DNA of 64,000 nucleotides from Scleromitrula shiraiana (GCA_028455995.1 JABELC010000005.1:2790001-2854000), one strand, 5' to 3'. Counted from the stretch's first letter, positions 12,325 to 25,041 are shown. Translations and numbers: made by a program. Notes: generated by a model not told the origin, from the sequence alone.

Positions 12325-14853
12325 ATGGAAATAGGGGATATTACCCTCGATTTCAATCCTTTTACTTCGAATAGCTTCACTCCAGTTCGACGCAGAGATT
12401 CAACGTTGAACTATGGTCGTCTCCAACGTGATTTCGAGGTGGAATGGAAAGCGTCACGATGTAATCGTTTGCTGCGCCCTCTGAGATGTAACATTGCAAG
12501 TCTCCGAAAAGAACGATCCATGAAGCTTACCAAGAGCCAACCGAACAAGCGCATGTCCGGGTCTGACTTGAAGATTATCAATGAATCTGGCGAAGAATGC
12601 AATGGGGAGGCCAATTGGATGGGTGCGAGGAAAAGAGTCAAGAGAACGTATTCTGGGAAAGTGGGCAAGAGCGCATATGGAATTGATAATAAAGGGGGGC
12701 ATTCTAAAGCATCTTCCAATGCTCCGACTTCATCATTCTCTGGGGAGATCATAGTTCCAACACCACTACTCAATCGTGCCATGAAAAAACATGCATCGCC
12801 ATATAGAGTAATACCGTTTATGGCCAAGGGGCAATCCAGGACAAACACAACTACAGATAATGATAGGTCATTTAGAACCCGATCTATGACGAAGATTAGC
12901 AAGGCACCTCAAGCCTTACGTGATTTCCGAAAGACAACGACTGCTGAGTATTTCAACCTATATGAACGTATATATAAAGGGCTGGAGACGTTGTTGGATA
13001 CAACACAACCTGCTGTCGTAGATGTTCCACGAAGAGGCCCTAAATCGTTACTATTACTATGCTTAAACTCCGTACCAAAATATATTAATATGGAAGAAGA
13101 AATGTTGAACGAGGAGACAAGGATAGGCGGTTCGCATTCAGCCATCGAAAAAAGAGATATTTCCTCGGAAGTTTATGATGATTTGGAAATGTTTGGATCA
13201 TTGGGGCGCGGCTGGACTCGACTCCAAAATGTGGTTCGAGCACATGGTATTTATATTATTTGCAGTGCTATTTCGGAACAACTCTTGGAACATCAATTTT
13301 GTGAAAAAATAATTGAATTGTGCATCGAATCGACTTATCATGAAGAGGCTCAATTATTATTATCAAGTCTGCTTTCCAGCTGCCAGTTTCCTCCCCCAAG
13401 AACAATCAATGCGCGTTTTTCAGACAACGTTTCACTTCACCCACTGTCAATATTCTGGCGCTTTGTTGAAGAGACAGATCGCACGGGTTATCAATATAGA
13501 GAACTTTCCAGTCTGATTCAAACTGGCCGACTGCCCCTTATCTGGTTGGCAACCCAGGAATTTGCAGGAGTTTGGACCGGCATAATTCAGGCATTATCAG
13601 CTGACCACAGCCGAGCGAATGCTGCTATGTTCTTGGATGTTGTCCTACCTCTTCTTGTGAAATTCACATCTTTGAATAACCTCAACTCTTGTTCGACGGA
13701 CCCGAACCTACATGGTGCATGCAGGCATACGTTACTGAGCTTACTCACAACAATCTCATCCATTGCGATTCTCAACAATGAGCGGGACCCTACCTCGAAA
13801 CAACCTTCACAAAACTCCGCTGCGTCTGGTCAGGTCCATTCGAAGCTCTTAGGAGATTGCTTGACCACAGTCAGCGTGCACGCCAAAGATAATGAGATGC
13901 ATTATATGATCTTGCTCTTGGCAAATTTGGTGACTGAAGATAAGATAAACGAGTCTGTTGGTGTCAGTATCGACCTCATCAATCGGCATCTACGTCTTCT
14001 GCAGAACCAGTACAACACAGGTTTAAACATTCTGCATTCGCCTTTTAATGAAGCCGCGAATTTTATAGCCATGGTGGCACGTTGTTGTGGGAAGGGTGCT
14101 TCAAATTCTGGTTTTGAGTATCTGGAACATATGCATCAGCTGCTCAGATTATTGATTGTCGGTCGAGAATCCGAGGAGAGGGCCATTTGGTACGAGGTTC
14201 TCGTGGACAGTGCTTTCATGTTCGCACAGCAAGTTCCAGGCCAGAAATATCTTGACTATGCCGTTTCCCTGGATGGCGAACGCCAAGCCAGTAACTTCAA
14301 GCGTTTTGCTCCGTCAAGCACAGAGAAATCTTTTGGCAGTCCAGGCGCATTTCGTTGGGAAGAAGGTATCAGTGCTTGGGTTACCGCGACACCGGCTCCT
14401 GGTAAAAACAAAGTAAAGAACACCGTTTCTGAATCAAAGTTGGAAGTTTTCGGAAATACATCACCGTGTGCTATAAATCGCATCAAAAGATCCACTCGAG
14501 CTAGTCAAACAGAAAACAAAATTGAAACTGGATGGTCGAGCAATGATTTAGATCATGATACTTATCCTATGACTAAGATGGAATTGTCGCTTAAAACCCG
14601 AGGGGGTGTTAAGAGAGATAAAGGACGTAGGACGGCTTCAAAATTCGAAATATGGAACTCTGATAGTAGCGATGATGAACTTAACTCCAGCTTTGAATCC
14701 CACAAAGAGGATTGTGCACTGAAAGATGTAAAGAATATGACTCAACCAACTCGCCGTCAATTAGGCCGACCCATCCAAATGAGGCAGCAAATCAAGAATA
14801 AAACGGTCGACCACAAACAATCACCATTTAGCGACGATGAATTGGGCATATAA
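12325..14853 (+). CDS. Uncharacterised fungal protein, 842 residues, probably nuclear
   Basis: A single uninterrupted frame from ATG 12325 to TAA at 14853. I do not recognise a named family. The N-terminal third is basic, with Lys/Arg clusters such as KRVKRTYSGK that could act as nuclear localisation signals. Residues about 200-630 look mostly helical (for example IYIICSAISEQLLEHQ and LLVKFTSLNNL), like an alpha-solenoid. The last 180 residues are charged and low in complexity, with acidic SDSSDDE and SPFSDDELGI stretches resembling casein-kinase sites. Codon use is ordinary and there is no sign of decay, although it is the last gene before the transposon nest. A chromatin or cell-cycle role would be a guess. 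Confidence 0.75.
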   Translation: MEIGDITLDFNPFTSNSFTPVRRRDSTLNYGRLQRDFEVEWKASRCNRLLRPLRCNIASLRKERSMKLTKSQPNKRMSGSDLKIINESGEECNGEANWMGARKRVKRTYSGKVGKSAYGIDNKGGHSKASSNAPTSSFSGEIIVPTPLLNRAMKKHASPYRVIPFMAKGQSRTNTTTDNDRSFRTRSMTKISKAPQALRDFRKTTTAEYFNLYERIYKGLETLLDTTQPAVVDVPRRGPKSLLLLCLNSVPKYINMEEEMLNEETRIGGSHSAIEKRDISSEVYDDLEMFGSLGRGWTRLQNVVRAHGIYIICSAISEQLLEHQFCEKIIELCIESTYHEEAQLLLSSLLSSCQFPPPRTINARFSDNVSLHPLSIFWRFVEETDRTGYQYRELSSLIQTGRLPLIWLATQEFAGVWTGIIQALSADHSRANAAMFLDVVLPLLVKFTSLNNLNSCSTDPNLHGACRHTLLSLLTTISSIAILNNERDPTSKQPSQNSAASGQVHSKLLGDCLTTVSVHAKDNEMHYMILLLANLVTEDKINESVGVSIDLINRHLRLLQNQYNTGLNILHSPFNEAANFIAMVARCCGKGASNSGFEYLEHMHQLLRLLIVGRESEERAIWYEVLVDSAFMFAQQVPGQKYLDYAVSLDGERQASNFKRFAPSSTEKSFGSPGAFRWEEGISAWVTATPAPGKNKVKNTVSESKLEVFGNTSPCAINRIKRSTRASQTENKIETGWSSNDLDHDTYPMTKMELSLKTRGGVKRDKGRRTASKFEIWNSDSSDDELNSSFESHKEDCALKDVKNMTQPTRRQLGRPIQMRQQIKNKTVDHKQSPFSDDELGI

Positions 14854-16280
14854 TTTTAACTTCCGACAATGGTACCCGGCCATATTTTACAACGAATGAC
14901 GAATTGAGGCTTCTCCTACCGAATATTCATGTTTCATTGAAGGTTATGGAACACAGCTTTGGTTTATTGCTATGAAGATCTTGCCTGGCCACTGGCACAA
15001 GCCATATATCGCGCGATTCGCATCACAGATAATAGAGGCAGGTTTAGCCATGAGTTTCGGACTGCAAGCATGGCATTGACAGCTTCAACATCGGCAAAAA
15101 CCATCTAAAAATCAGTTTGGGAAGGTCGCGGATAATGTTGCCGAGGGGGTATTCATAGGGCTTCCCGATGCGACAGTTGGTGTCTTGCAAGGAGGGGCAT
15201 AAGTGCATAGACGTCTGATGTTGGCTTGGCGCACGTGGATCTAGCTGATACCATCACTCATCCAATGTTGCTGACCAAAGAATATCGCCATGCACAAGAA
15301 CCAGTTGACTCTAAAAGGCTGTTACGCGTCATTGTCCAAAGTTCAAAGCCAACGGCATGCCGTTCAGGTGATGCTTCGGGGTCAGCAAGAATATGTGACC
15401 CCAATTTTCACATGAAAGTATATCTTTTGGAGGTCATTATCTTGACGAGCCAAAAGCGGAGTCCACGACGGAAACGGTCCCGAGAATGTGTTTTGTATAC
15501 TAGTTCAGGGAGCAGAGTACTTGAGAAATAGTTGATAGGGGCCCATCTTGTGGGTAACAATCCACTTGAATGATAATAACTATCTCATCAGAATAACATG
15601 CTGGATCCACACAACCGTAACGAAAATGCAGTTTCTAAAACTGGACAAGGAAGAGTGGTCCTGTCATATTGAGCTCGGGATATCATTGAAAGGCTGTTAT
15701 GTTATATGCAGTCATCTCTTTAAAAAGTTTCGCATGAACCAAGTAATCACTTGATATGCCAAGAGAAGAAGTACGTATCCCCGTTCGTCATAAGTCTGTG
15801 CTCTGACGGGTGCACCGTGAATGAGAATTTATAAGACGAACCCTCCAAAGCAGATAGAAAATGAAGTGAGCCGTGCATGAGACTTTCCATTCATTAAGAA
15901 CTCAGAATTCTTCAAATGGAAAGTGACTCCGCAGTTCTTAATCAAGATAAATTCCCGACACATGTGAGAAGGTTGTCAAAATATAGGGTTGGGATCCCCC
16001 ATATAGATTCCCTATATTAATTAACTGACATTGTGGACTCAAGTTCGCAAGGTTCTTTAAGAATCTCATGATTCTATCATACGAACAAGGAAAAAATCAA
16101 TTTTGATGAAACAATATCAGCGGGTACCAACTTGCGGGCTACGCATTACATAATAATGCTTAGCATCGGAATATACAGCCGTCCTCTGATTACATTCTAA
16201 TTCATTATTTTAAAATATGGATTTTTGATAAGTTATAGAATTAATTGATGTTATAAATAATTGAATTTGATTTGATATTA
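14854..16280. other. Gene-free shoulder between the gene arm and the AT-rich block
   Basis: About 1.4 kb of medium GC content with no supported gene. The longest frame (15226-15531) has no homology I can recognise and no proper context. Composition falls off sharply near 16200. The stretch could hold the 3' UTR of the upstream gene plus a worn-out gene remnant. Confidence 0.5.
15882..15924. other. Perfect-stem hairpin
   Basis: ACTTTCCATT at 15882-15891 pairs with AATGGAAAGT at 15915-15924. The loop also holds an AAGAA/TTCTT pairing, so the whole 43 nt can fold. No gene or terminator context explains it. Confidence 0.5.
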
Positions 16281-17258
16281 CTCGGTCAAATTAAAATTGA
16301 AGCACGCGCAAAATAAGCGAATCGCTTCAAAATCGACGATTTTGTACAAATTACCTCTTGCGCCGATGTAAATAAATCAATCGATTATTTATAGAATTAT
16401 TTAAAATATTAAATATAGATTATTTTTATATTAAAATATCTACTATTAAAATTTAAAGATTAAACAATGATTTTAAAATTTATAATATTTATTTAAATAT
16501 AAAGTAAAAATCATATAAGAATACTATAATTTTAAGTTGATTTAAATTAAACAAATTACTATATTAGAAAATAATAAAGATATATATAAATATATAAAAA
16601 ACAAACTTATATTTGATATAACTATTATATATATTAAAAATATAGAAAAAATATAATATAATAAAATTAAAAAGAGTATATATAATGTTTACAAGCACTA
16701 AGCACCACCATAACTTCGATTTTTAAAAATCATTAAAATCACTTCAAATTTTTATATATGATAATTTATATCCTCATAATTACTATATTAAAATATTATT
16801 TAATATAATTTTGATTTGAATGAATTATTAAGATTTTTAAACATTTTAAAGAGTTAAAAATACCCTTAAAACTTCGACTTTTCAAGACTATTATATTACA
16901 TTTTAATATATAATATTTATATTAAATGAAAGCTTTTTTTTCTATATATTCATATATATCTTCATTATTTCTTAATATAGTAATTTACTCGATTTAAATC
17001 AAGTTAAAAATATCGTATTTTTATATGATTTTTACTTTATATTTAATTAAATATTATAAATTTTAAAATAATTATTTAACCTTTAAATTTTAATAATAAA
17101 TATTTTAATATAAAAATAATTTTTATTTAAAATTTTAAATAATTTTATAAATAATTGATTGATTTATTTACATTGACATAAGAGGTGTTTTATACAAAAT
17201 CGTCGATTTTGAGGCGATTCGCTTATTTTGCGCGTGCTTCAATTTTAATTTGACCGAG
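16281..17258. mobile_element. Fold-back TIR element, copy 1 (non-autonomous, TA duplication)
   Basis: The 978-bp element is bounded by CTCGGTC... and ...GACCGAG and flanked by TA on both sides (16279-16280 and 17259-17260). The arms are very long: about 16281-16665 is the inverted complement of about 16890-17258. The central spacer of about 225 bp includes GCACTAAGCACCACC. No coding capacity is seen. The tip keeps a GC-rich core (GAAGCACGCGC) and a near-palindrome (AAAATCGACGATTTT) despite the AT-rich setting. The TA duplication suggests mobilisation by a Tc1/mariner/pogo-type transposase; that is inference, as no transposase gene is present. Confidence 0.9.
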
Positions 17259-17260
17259 TA

Positions 17261-17939
17261 TATGTAAAATTTTAAATTTTATAAGTTAAAATATATTTTC
17301 AATATTAATTTAAAAATCTTAAAAATAATAAATATTTTAATAATTCATAATATTATTCATTTATAATTACTAGTATATTAGAAATATATATTTTATATAT
17401 TAATATTATATTAACAAAAAAATTATTAATGAGATAAATAAAAATGATTTATATAGATTATTTATATTACTGATAAATTATTAATTGATTATTAATTATT
17501 TATGAAGAACTTATTTTTGATAATAAAATTCTATAATTATAATTATTATATAATTTTATTTTGAAGTTTTATATAAATTCAAAATATATATAAGTTATTG
17601 ATATTTAATATAAAACTTGAAGTTATATAAAGTAATTTGATTATATAATTTTTTTGAAAAAAAAAAAGAATTTTAATTTAAATATTATATAATATTATCA
17701 TCATTCAAAAAATTTCTATACTTTTATTAAATAAAGATAATTCTTGTTTAATAATGATTAATCAATATTATTCTAATGGATATTGAAAGTTTTTATATTA
17801 CTAATAATAAATATTAATTATAATTAATTAATAGTTAATTAATAGTAAGCTTAGACTTTTATTAATTAATAATTAATTAATAATTAATTAGAGTTAATTG
17901 ATAAAGATATATTAATAATTAATCATCAATTAATAAAGA
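17261..17939. other. AT-rich flank left of the Copia nest
   Basis: Extremely AT-rich sequence with TTAATTAA-type runs (17830-17890) and no gene. Its last five bases (17935-17939, AAAGA) are the left target-site duplication of Copia copy A. Part of it resembles the inverted complement of 38880-39080. Confidence 0.6.
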
Positions 17940-18098
17940 TGTTGGGATATAGATCACAAGGTAGCATATGACAAGCATATGACCACAATCGTACATATAT
18001 ACGACTTAACAATCTATACTATAAATAAATCAATAATAAGAATATCAAATACAAACTATAATACTATAATTATATAATTTAACTAAAATAAAATTATA
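17940..18098 (+). repeat. 5' LTR of Copia copy A
   Basis: 159 bp, beginning TGTTGGGATATAG. The end reads ATTATA where the least mutated LTR reads ACCACA, as expected after C-to-T changes. Confidence 0.9.
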
Positions 18099-20347
18099 TT
18101 AATCAATATTATACAAATCAAATATTACAAATATCAAAACAATATTATAATGATAGAAATATTCTTGAAAAGATTAAAATTGAATTTAAAATATTAATAA
18201 AACATTTTAATCAAAAACAATATATAATGTTAAAATAAAATATATAAACATTAAGGCGATATTATAAGCTTCTACATCTATCATACACATTTTCAGCCTG
18301 GTTTTTTTAATTCAATTTTTCAAAATCTCAAAAACCTCAAAACTTCTCAATTTCTACTTCTTCAAGACACTTTCCAGCGACTTTTACAATATCCTCAAAC
18401 CCTTAAACTTTTAAAACCTTAACAATAATAAAATCCCTTTTATCACTTTTCTTTTATTTCTTTTTCTTACTCTTTTTATATATTCATTATTTTCAGATTT
18501 ATAAAGATTATATTAAAAAACTCTAATTTTTATCTAAAGATATCATTGCCTCTAAACCAATAAAATCTATAAAAATTTAGGAATATCCCTTAAAAATAAA
18601 CAAACTCTATTATTTCATAACAACTCACTTTCTCCTCTTTTTCCTCCCCCCCCAACCTTTCTTTATATAATAATAAAGAATTTATCCTTTTTATTAAAAT
18701 ATAACACCTTTTTCCAATTATTTATATAAATACTTTTACCTAACTCCTTTTCTTAAGTCAATATAACAAAAAAAAACCCTTTTTTTTTAAATTATCTTTT
18801 TTTAAATTAAAATCTTAAAAAATATAATAAGCTTTACAAACTATTTAAAAACGGATTCAATTTTAAAAATAATTTTAATAATAAAACTCTTTTATTATAT
18901 ATTTAATTTAAAATTTTAAAATATATTTATTATTACATTTTTAATAATAATATTTTATAAATATTTAAAAACAATTTTATAAATTAAACTTTAAAACATT
19001 TTATTATAATCTAAAAAAAGAATTTTTTTATATTACGATTCTTTAAGCGATTTTTACAAAAATTTAGTATTAATATTTTTATTAATTCTAATATCAATTT
19101 TAATTTAATTTTTATATTTTTTTTTAAAACTCTATTTAAATAAATTTTAAAAACAATAAATACAGCAATTTGCAATATATAATTCAATATATAATCAAAT
19201 ACTTTTATTGCAATAATCAAAAAACTTAATAATTCAAAAAAAAAAATAAAAAAAATTTTATTATCAATTTTATTCAAAAAAATAAAATTAAAAATAAAAA
19301 TAAAAAAAATAAAAAAAACAAGTAAAAAAAACAAACAATAATTAAAAAACTATTTAATTTTAAAAAACTCAATCCCAAATTAATATTTATTAAAAAAAAA
19401 AATAATAATAACGATAATTTCGATTTTAATCCCGATTCTAATTTTAAAAATAATCTTTTTAATTATTTAGATTTTAAAAACTTTAAAATTGATTTTATTT
19501 TATTTAATATTAATAAATAGTTTAAAAATCTTATAAAATAATATATATCAAATAATAACAAATATAATAATTAAATAAATAACATTAAATACAAATCAAT
19601 TATCTATAAAAATAACTATAAACAAATTAATTTATTTAAATAATATCGATATTTTAATATTTTATTTATATTATATAAAAATGTTTAAAAATATTATTAC
19701 AATATTATTAAGCATAAAAACTCAAATACCAATTAAAAAATAATCATCAAAAAATTCTAAAAAACATTTAAAAACAAAAAATAAAAACGTAATATATATA
19801 ATAATTAGTTTAAAATCACTTTTTACACTATCATTATAAATAATTTATCAAAATCAATCAAATAATCATACAAAATCTTATTTAATAAAATACATATTAT
19901 AAAATTCAGATTATTACCAAAAATATATAGCGACTTTATTTATATAATAAAACTCTTTATAATTTATTAAAACTACTTTATATGTTTTTAAAAATATTCA
20001 GATTTATTTAAAATATTCATTATTGCAATTATAAAGATTTATATATTTATTATAATATAAAAAAATACAAAAAATAAATCTAAAAATAAATTGTTTTTTA
20101 AAAAAAAAGATAATGATATAATCGAATAAAACTTTAATAATCAACAATTTTAAGAAAACAATTAGAATAATAATAATTTTCGATTTTAAAATAAAAACAT
20201 ATATTTTAATAATCAAATTCCTCAATTTAATAATAATTATTATAATCAAAAACAAAAAACATATTATATTTATAAAAAAAAAAATACTAATTAATTAAAT
20301 ATATTTTTAAAAAATAAATTGCTATAAAAAAAGAATTCAACTAAAAA
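18099..20347 (+). pseudogene. Decayed gag/protease region of Copia copy A
   Basis: Lies between the 5' LTR and the Gypsy insertion and aligns along its length with 30183-32410 of copy B. No intact frame remains. By position it should have encoded Gag and possibly protease, but no zinc knuckle or protease motif can be read. Longer open frames on the minus strand here are artefacts of TAA-poor antisense AT-rich sequence. Confidence 0.7.
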
Positions 20348-20803
20348 TATAACGGGGGGCAAGCAGGTTTTACCTAATAGAAAGTCTAGTTACAAATGAA
20401 ATGACTAAATTCTAAGATACAGAAAAAATAACAAAATGTAATTTAAAAAGCTATAATAAAGTTTATTTATGATATTGGCTTTATAATCAATATATATATA
20501 TGATATAAGTTTATATATTTTAGATGGTTGTAAAAATTATTTTTTTGTTTGTTTATTTGAAATAATATTTTATTATATAATGCTATTTTTATTTTTATAT
20601 TATTTTGTTAGATTATTATTTTTGTTTAATAAATATTGATTTTATTTTTTTTAATATTATTATAATTTAAGATATTAAGATATAATCTAAAATATTAAAA
20701 TAATATTTAATCAAATTTAGAATATTAAAGTACAATCTAGAATACTAGAGTAGTATCCGATCAGGCCCGGAATACTAGAGTATTATCCGGTTACTTTGTG
20801 ACA
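20348..20803 (-). repeat. 3' LTR of the Gypsy chromovirus
   Basis: 456 bp, starting TGTCACAAAGTAACC on the minus strand and ending CCCCGTTATA. Same length as the partner at 26337-26792; visible differences are nearly all transitions. Confidence 0.93.
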
Positions 20804-20821
20804 CTACCCCCCTCCCTAAAA
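20804..20821 (-). other. Polypurine tract of the Gypsy element
   Basis: Read on the minus strand, AGGGAGGGGGGTAG directly precedes the 3' LTR. This is the expected position and composition for plus-strand DNA priming. Its survival helps to fix element orientation. Confidence 0.85.
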
Positions 20822-20829
20822 TTAAACTT

Positions 20830-21060
20830 CAATAAAGCGATTCAGGTTGTGAAAACCAAATTTTTCGGGATATCGACAGTAGTAGTTTCACATAAGCTTG
20901 GGAACGCCTTTTAGATACTAAGCAAGCTCTTCCATTGGTTCATTATAACCAATCTATTTGATGGTATATTTCAATCGAGACCCTTTACGATCTTTACGTT
21001 CTAAACAAAAATCAAAAATCTTTTTTATTTTGAATTGCTTTATTCTTTCTATTTCTACTG
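20830..21060 (-). pseudogene. Chromodomain remnant at the integrase C-terminus
   Basis: Minus-strand translation reads FKIKKIFDFCLERKDRKG, then a RLKYTIKWIGY-like block and RYPEKFG, with stops interspersed. This is the chromodomain pattern (strand, KWxGY, helix) that closes the integrase of chromoviruses. In active elements the module binds modified histones and directs insertion to heterochromatin, which fits the AT-rich location. Confidence 0.85.
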
Positions 21061-21419
21061 AAGGAGGTAAGGGATTTTTTTGGCTAGATAACGATTTATT
21101 GTAAATAGGGTTTAAAAGGTTTATATTAAATATAGGATGATTTTTTATTAAAGTGAGCAATTTTAACTTATACATATACAAATTAATAATTTTTATTATC
21201 TTGAAAAGTTCTAAATTTTTTTAGTCCAATTTCTTTTAAAAATAAAAGATTTTGATATTATGCACATTCAACTATACTAGATCTTTAGATGAATATCGAC
21301 ATACTAATGTTTAGTGAATATCTGCATTTTTGATATAACAAGTTTGGTTAATTATTAATTTGATTTATAAATATATTAAGATAATATTTATTTTGTTTAT
21401 AAATTCCTTGATATCATAC

Positions 21420-21690
21420 ATAATAAATATGTTATTAGTGGGGATAGGTTCGAATCCTAACCGAGGATAAAATCTGTAATTGGCAAAGAATGGACTCATT
21501 CCAGAACTCTCTAAACAAGCAGTATTAATTGAAAATTCAGCTAATAATAACTATTTAGCCTAATCGTTTTGTAGATAAAATATATACAATTATAGGTATT
21601 ATTCCAATATCATATTAACTTTTTCGATTTAACTATCAGTCTTAAGATGATAAGCAATAGATAACTTTACAAATATACTTAAATGTTTAT
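21420..21690 (-). pseudogene. Gypsy integrase core remnant
   Basis: Minus-strand translation gives AYHLKTDS*IEKVN, then LAEFSINTACLESSGMSP and FFANYRFYPRLGFEP. These match the integrase core (AYHPQTDGQTE, LAEF.YN, TG.SPF..NYG..P). Stops and Pro-to-Leu or Gly-to-Ser changes mark decay. Confidence 0.88.
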
Positions 21691-23519
21691 ATAAATGCTT
21701 TTAGAAATCAGCTACAAATTGTATTCCATAGTCCAATATAATTGATAGGGGTAAACTATGCAGTTTCTAAATATATTTTAGGAACAGTTTCGCTATTTCT
21801 TTAACGTTATAAGTCTTATAATAGGGCAAAAAATGTTTCATTTTGGTTAAATAATCGATAATTATAAAGATCATATCATAATTGGAATTGGTAAACAAAT
21901 GAATAATAAAATTTATTGAGATATATTGCTATGTTTTCTATAAAATGGGGAGGGGATAAAGAATATTTTTTTGATCTTTGCGATTTAGGGTAATTCGATA
22001 ACAGTTATAACAGTTATGCATTCATTGGGTCATATAATTGTAATAATTAAGCCAATAGTAGTTTTAGAATAGTAGCTTGAATGTTTAAATATAGTGTGAA
22101 TATCTAATAATAAAGGATTTATGATATTAATAAAATAATACAATTTTTAACAAAGTATAGTTAAAAATGTATATTTTGTTTTAATAATAAAGATAATTGT
22201 TATTTTGTATATATTTGGTTAAAATGATTTTTAGATATTATAGGTTTTTTTTTTTTAAAGTTTTTAGTATAAATAATAGAATTGGGTTTTTAATATATTT
22301 TTTTTGAAATAGGTTTTTTAGATCTTTTGGGATATTTAATATTTTGGATTCGGGTTTGAGTTTGGTAAATATAGATTAAATAATAATAAAGTTAATAGAT
22401 TTAGGCTTAGTAATTCTAGGTTTAATAAATATAGATTGAATAATAGTAAAGTTAGCAAGTTTAAGTTTAGTGATTCTGGGTTTGATAAGTATAAATCGAG
22501 TAATAGTAAAACTAGTAGATTTAGGCTTAGCAGTTTTGGGTTTGGTGAATGTAAATCGAGCAGCAATAAGGCTGATGGATTTAGATTTAACAAATATCGG
22601 ATTATATTATTTAATAATTTGGTTTTGGATTATAGTAATGAATTATATTTTTTTAAAAATCTTAGATGTAAGGTTTTGGTAGTTATTGGTATGGAATAGG
22701 TTAGGCTTGAGGTTTTTATGTTTTAATATTATTTAATTTTGATGTAAAAAGTGTTCATTCTTTTTTTGAGATAAGTTCTTTGATTTCTTGATTAGTATAT
22801 TAGATTTTGTTTTTTGTTTATTAAAGTGGTATATTATTTTGAAATTGAATTGAGATAAGAATTCAAATTAATAGATTTAATAATAATTCAATAATTTCAT
22901 TATAATAAAGTATTCCAAATTTTTATGATCGATGATTATTTGAATCAAGGTAACTATACTTTTTAATTCTAGACGCTATTTTTTAAAATATTAAATAATC
23001 GCTAAAAGTTTTTTATTATAAATTTTATAATTATATTTTATTGTAAAATGCTTTTTTGAAAAAAAAGCTATAAACTTTAAGATTTTTTTGTTATTATATT
23101 AAAAAAGGACTTTGACTAAGATATAATCGGATACATTAATCTTTATGATAACCTTTTTTTCCTAATCGAAAAAAGCTAATATTAAAGCCTTTATAAAAGC
23201 ACATTTTAATTGTTTGAAAGTTTGTTTATAAATGGGGTTTTAGGAGAACATAATACTTTTCTTTATAAGATTCATTAGGGGGCTTATTATTAACAAAAAT
23301 TTTTTAATAAATCTTTTATAGAAATTAACAAACTCTATAAATATTTGAACATTTATTATAATTTATGGTATTCACTATTCATATATAGTACAAATTTTTT
23401 TAAAGTCTATCCAGATTTTATCTTTATTAATAATCAATTTTAAAAAAACTATTTTTAGTTTAATAAATTTGCATTTAAATAGCTTTGCAAATAGACCAAT
23501 ATCTTACAAAGTTATTAAG

Positions 23520-23940
23520 ACTTTTTGTACATAATCGATATATTCTTCTCAAATTTTATTATATATCAAAATATTATCTAAATATACTATATAGAAAAGA
23601 TCAAGGTATTCTTATAGGATATCATTAATAAACCGTTGGAAGGTTACAGGGGCACCAATCAACCCAAACAGCATAATCAAAGACTCAAATAAACCAAACC
23701 GAGTCTAAAAAGCAATCAAATATTCCTATCCTTTTTTAATCCTAAGATTGTTAAAGACAAAAATAATATCAATTTTAATAAAGAACTTCATTCTTTTTAG
23801 GCTATTTAAGGATTCCTTCGTTAACAGTAAAAGATATCGGTCTTTAATAGTTAAGTTATTTAAGGCTCGATAATTTATATAAAAACAAAGTTCTTTATCT
23901 AATTTCTTAACAAACAAGACAAAGAATACGGCAAACAAAA
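23520..23940 (-). pseudogene. Gypsy reverse transcriptase remnant
   Basis: Minus-strand translation contains CFYINYRALNNLTIKDRY, then KIDIIFVFNNLRI, RFGLFESLIMLFGLIGAP, TFQRFINDIL and YLDNILIY. The last is the YLDDILIY catalytic motif with Asp changed to Asn. Several stops interrupt it. The family is unmistakable; activity is lost. Confidence 0.95.
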
Positions 23941-25041
23941 AGCTCGATTAAACAAATCTTTTACACAAATTTTCTTCTAGCCAAATTTTTAGGGCTTTTA
24001 ACTTAATTCTTAACATAAAATATAAAGATCTAAATAACAAAATTGTTCCTTCCTACAAACAGATCTCATAATTATATAAGCAATGCAAAAATAATTTCTT
24101 AACGTTTTTTGGGCAAAATACATCTTTCTACTTATAAAAATCTTCAAGAATCGTATCCAGATCAAGCAAATCAAGTTTATTCAAAACTTCTTCAATATTT
24201 TCGACTATAATATTGAATATTTCATACCCTCAACAAGCATATATACTATTTATAATAAAAAATATAACAACAATATCTTTTCCCTAAAGTATATCTAGGC
24301 AAATAAACAAATAGATAGAGCAAGCTTTTTTTAATACATCGAATAAAGCCTAAATCATAATCAATTAAAACAAAATACTACAATATTTCTAATAATAGTT
24401 ACTATCAAAACAGAACATATTTAAGGCAAAAAATATTTTTGGGTTATACTTCTTAAACTAAACAACTCCTAAAATAATAAAATAATAAGCAAATTCAATA
24501 ATATATATTCAGACTTTATTCTCAACATAATCATTAATTCTCAAGAATACAAATATATACAAGCTTACATAATTCTTAAATAAAATCTTCCCATCGAATC
24601 CTATAACTTCAAATAGAGTCAATAACAAAACAATAAATATTCCTTAAAATTCCACCCAACTCCAGTTAACAAAAACAATTCTTTCACAACCATTATCGAC
24701 TATAGCATAACTCGACAATTCTTTTATTAAACCAAAACCAACTACAACAAACAAAATCAAAAAACTAACATAATTAACCAACTCGTTAACCAAAACAATA
24801 CTCTTCGTGGCAGCCACAAACAAACAAATATTACACTAATCATACACCTAAACACAACTTATACCAAACACACCCCATTTCCCAAGCTCATTAAACTATT
24901 AAACAAATAAGAATAAACCAAGCAAATCGCAATACACTTTTAGATCTAGAAATCAATAATATTTACAAATAAACCAATAATAATAGCTAAACAAACTTAA
25001 ATATTTCACTAACCAAGCTTCAAGCAAGTATCAAAATATAG

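Noticed and set aside
12411..12902. 163-codon antisense gene opposite the 842-residue gene
   Set aside because: Shadow frame of the sense coding sequence, without its own signals.
15226..15754. Two plus-strand frames (101 and 68 codons) in the shoulder region
   Set aside because: No homology recognised, no splice context and no conserved pattern; probably chance.
19011..20255. Minus-strand open frames of 83-107 codons inside the Copia element
   Set aside because: Ile/Phe/Lys/Asn-only translations of AT-rich sequence; the same frame recurs in copy B (32067-32318) because the DNA is repeated. The element codes on the plus strand.
21447..21457. tRNA-like T-loop motif GGTTCGAATCC
   Set aside because: It is the antisense of the Gypsy integrase codons for RLGFEP. 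No acceptor, D or anticodon arms are found around it.
22336..22699. Overlapping Leu/Ser-rich frames on both strands
   Set aside because: Degenerate tandem-like sequence within the Gypsy element; low complexity, no domain.
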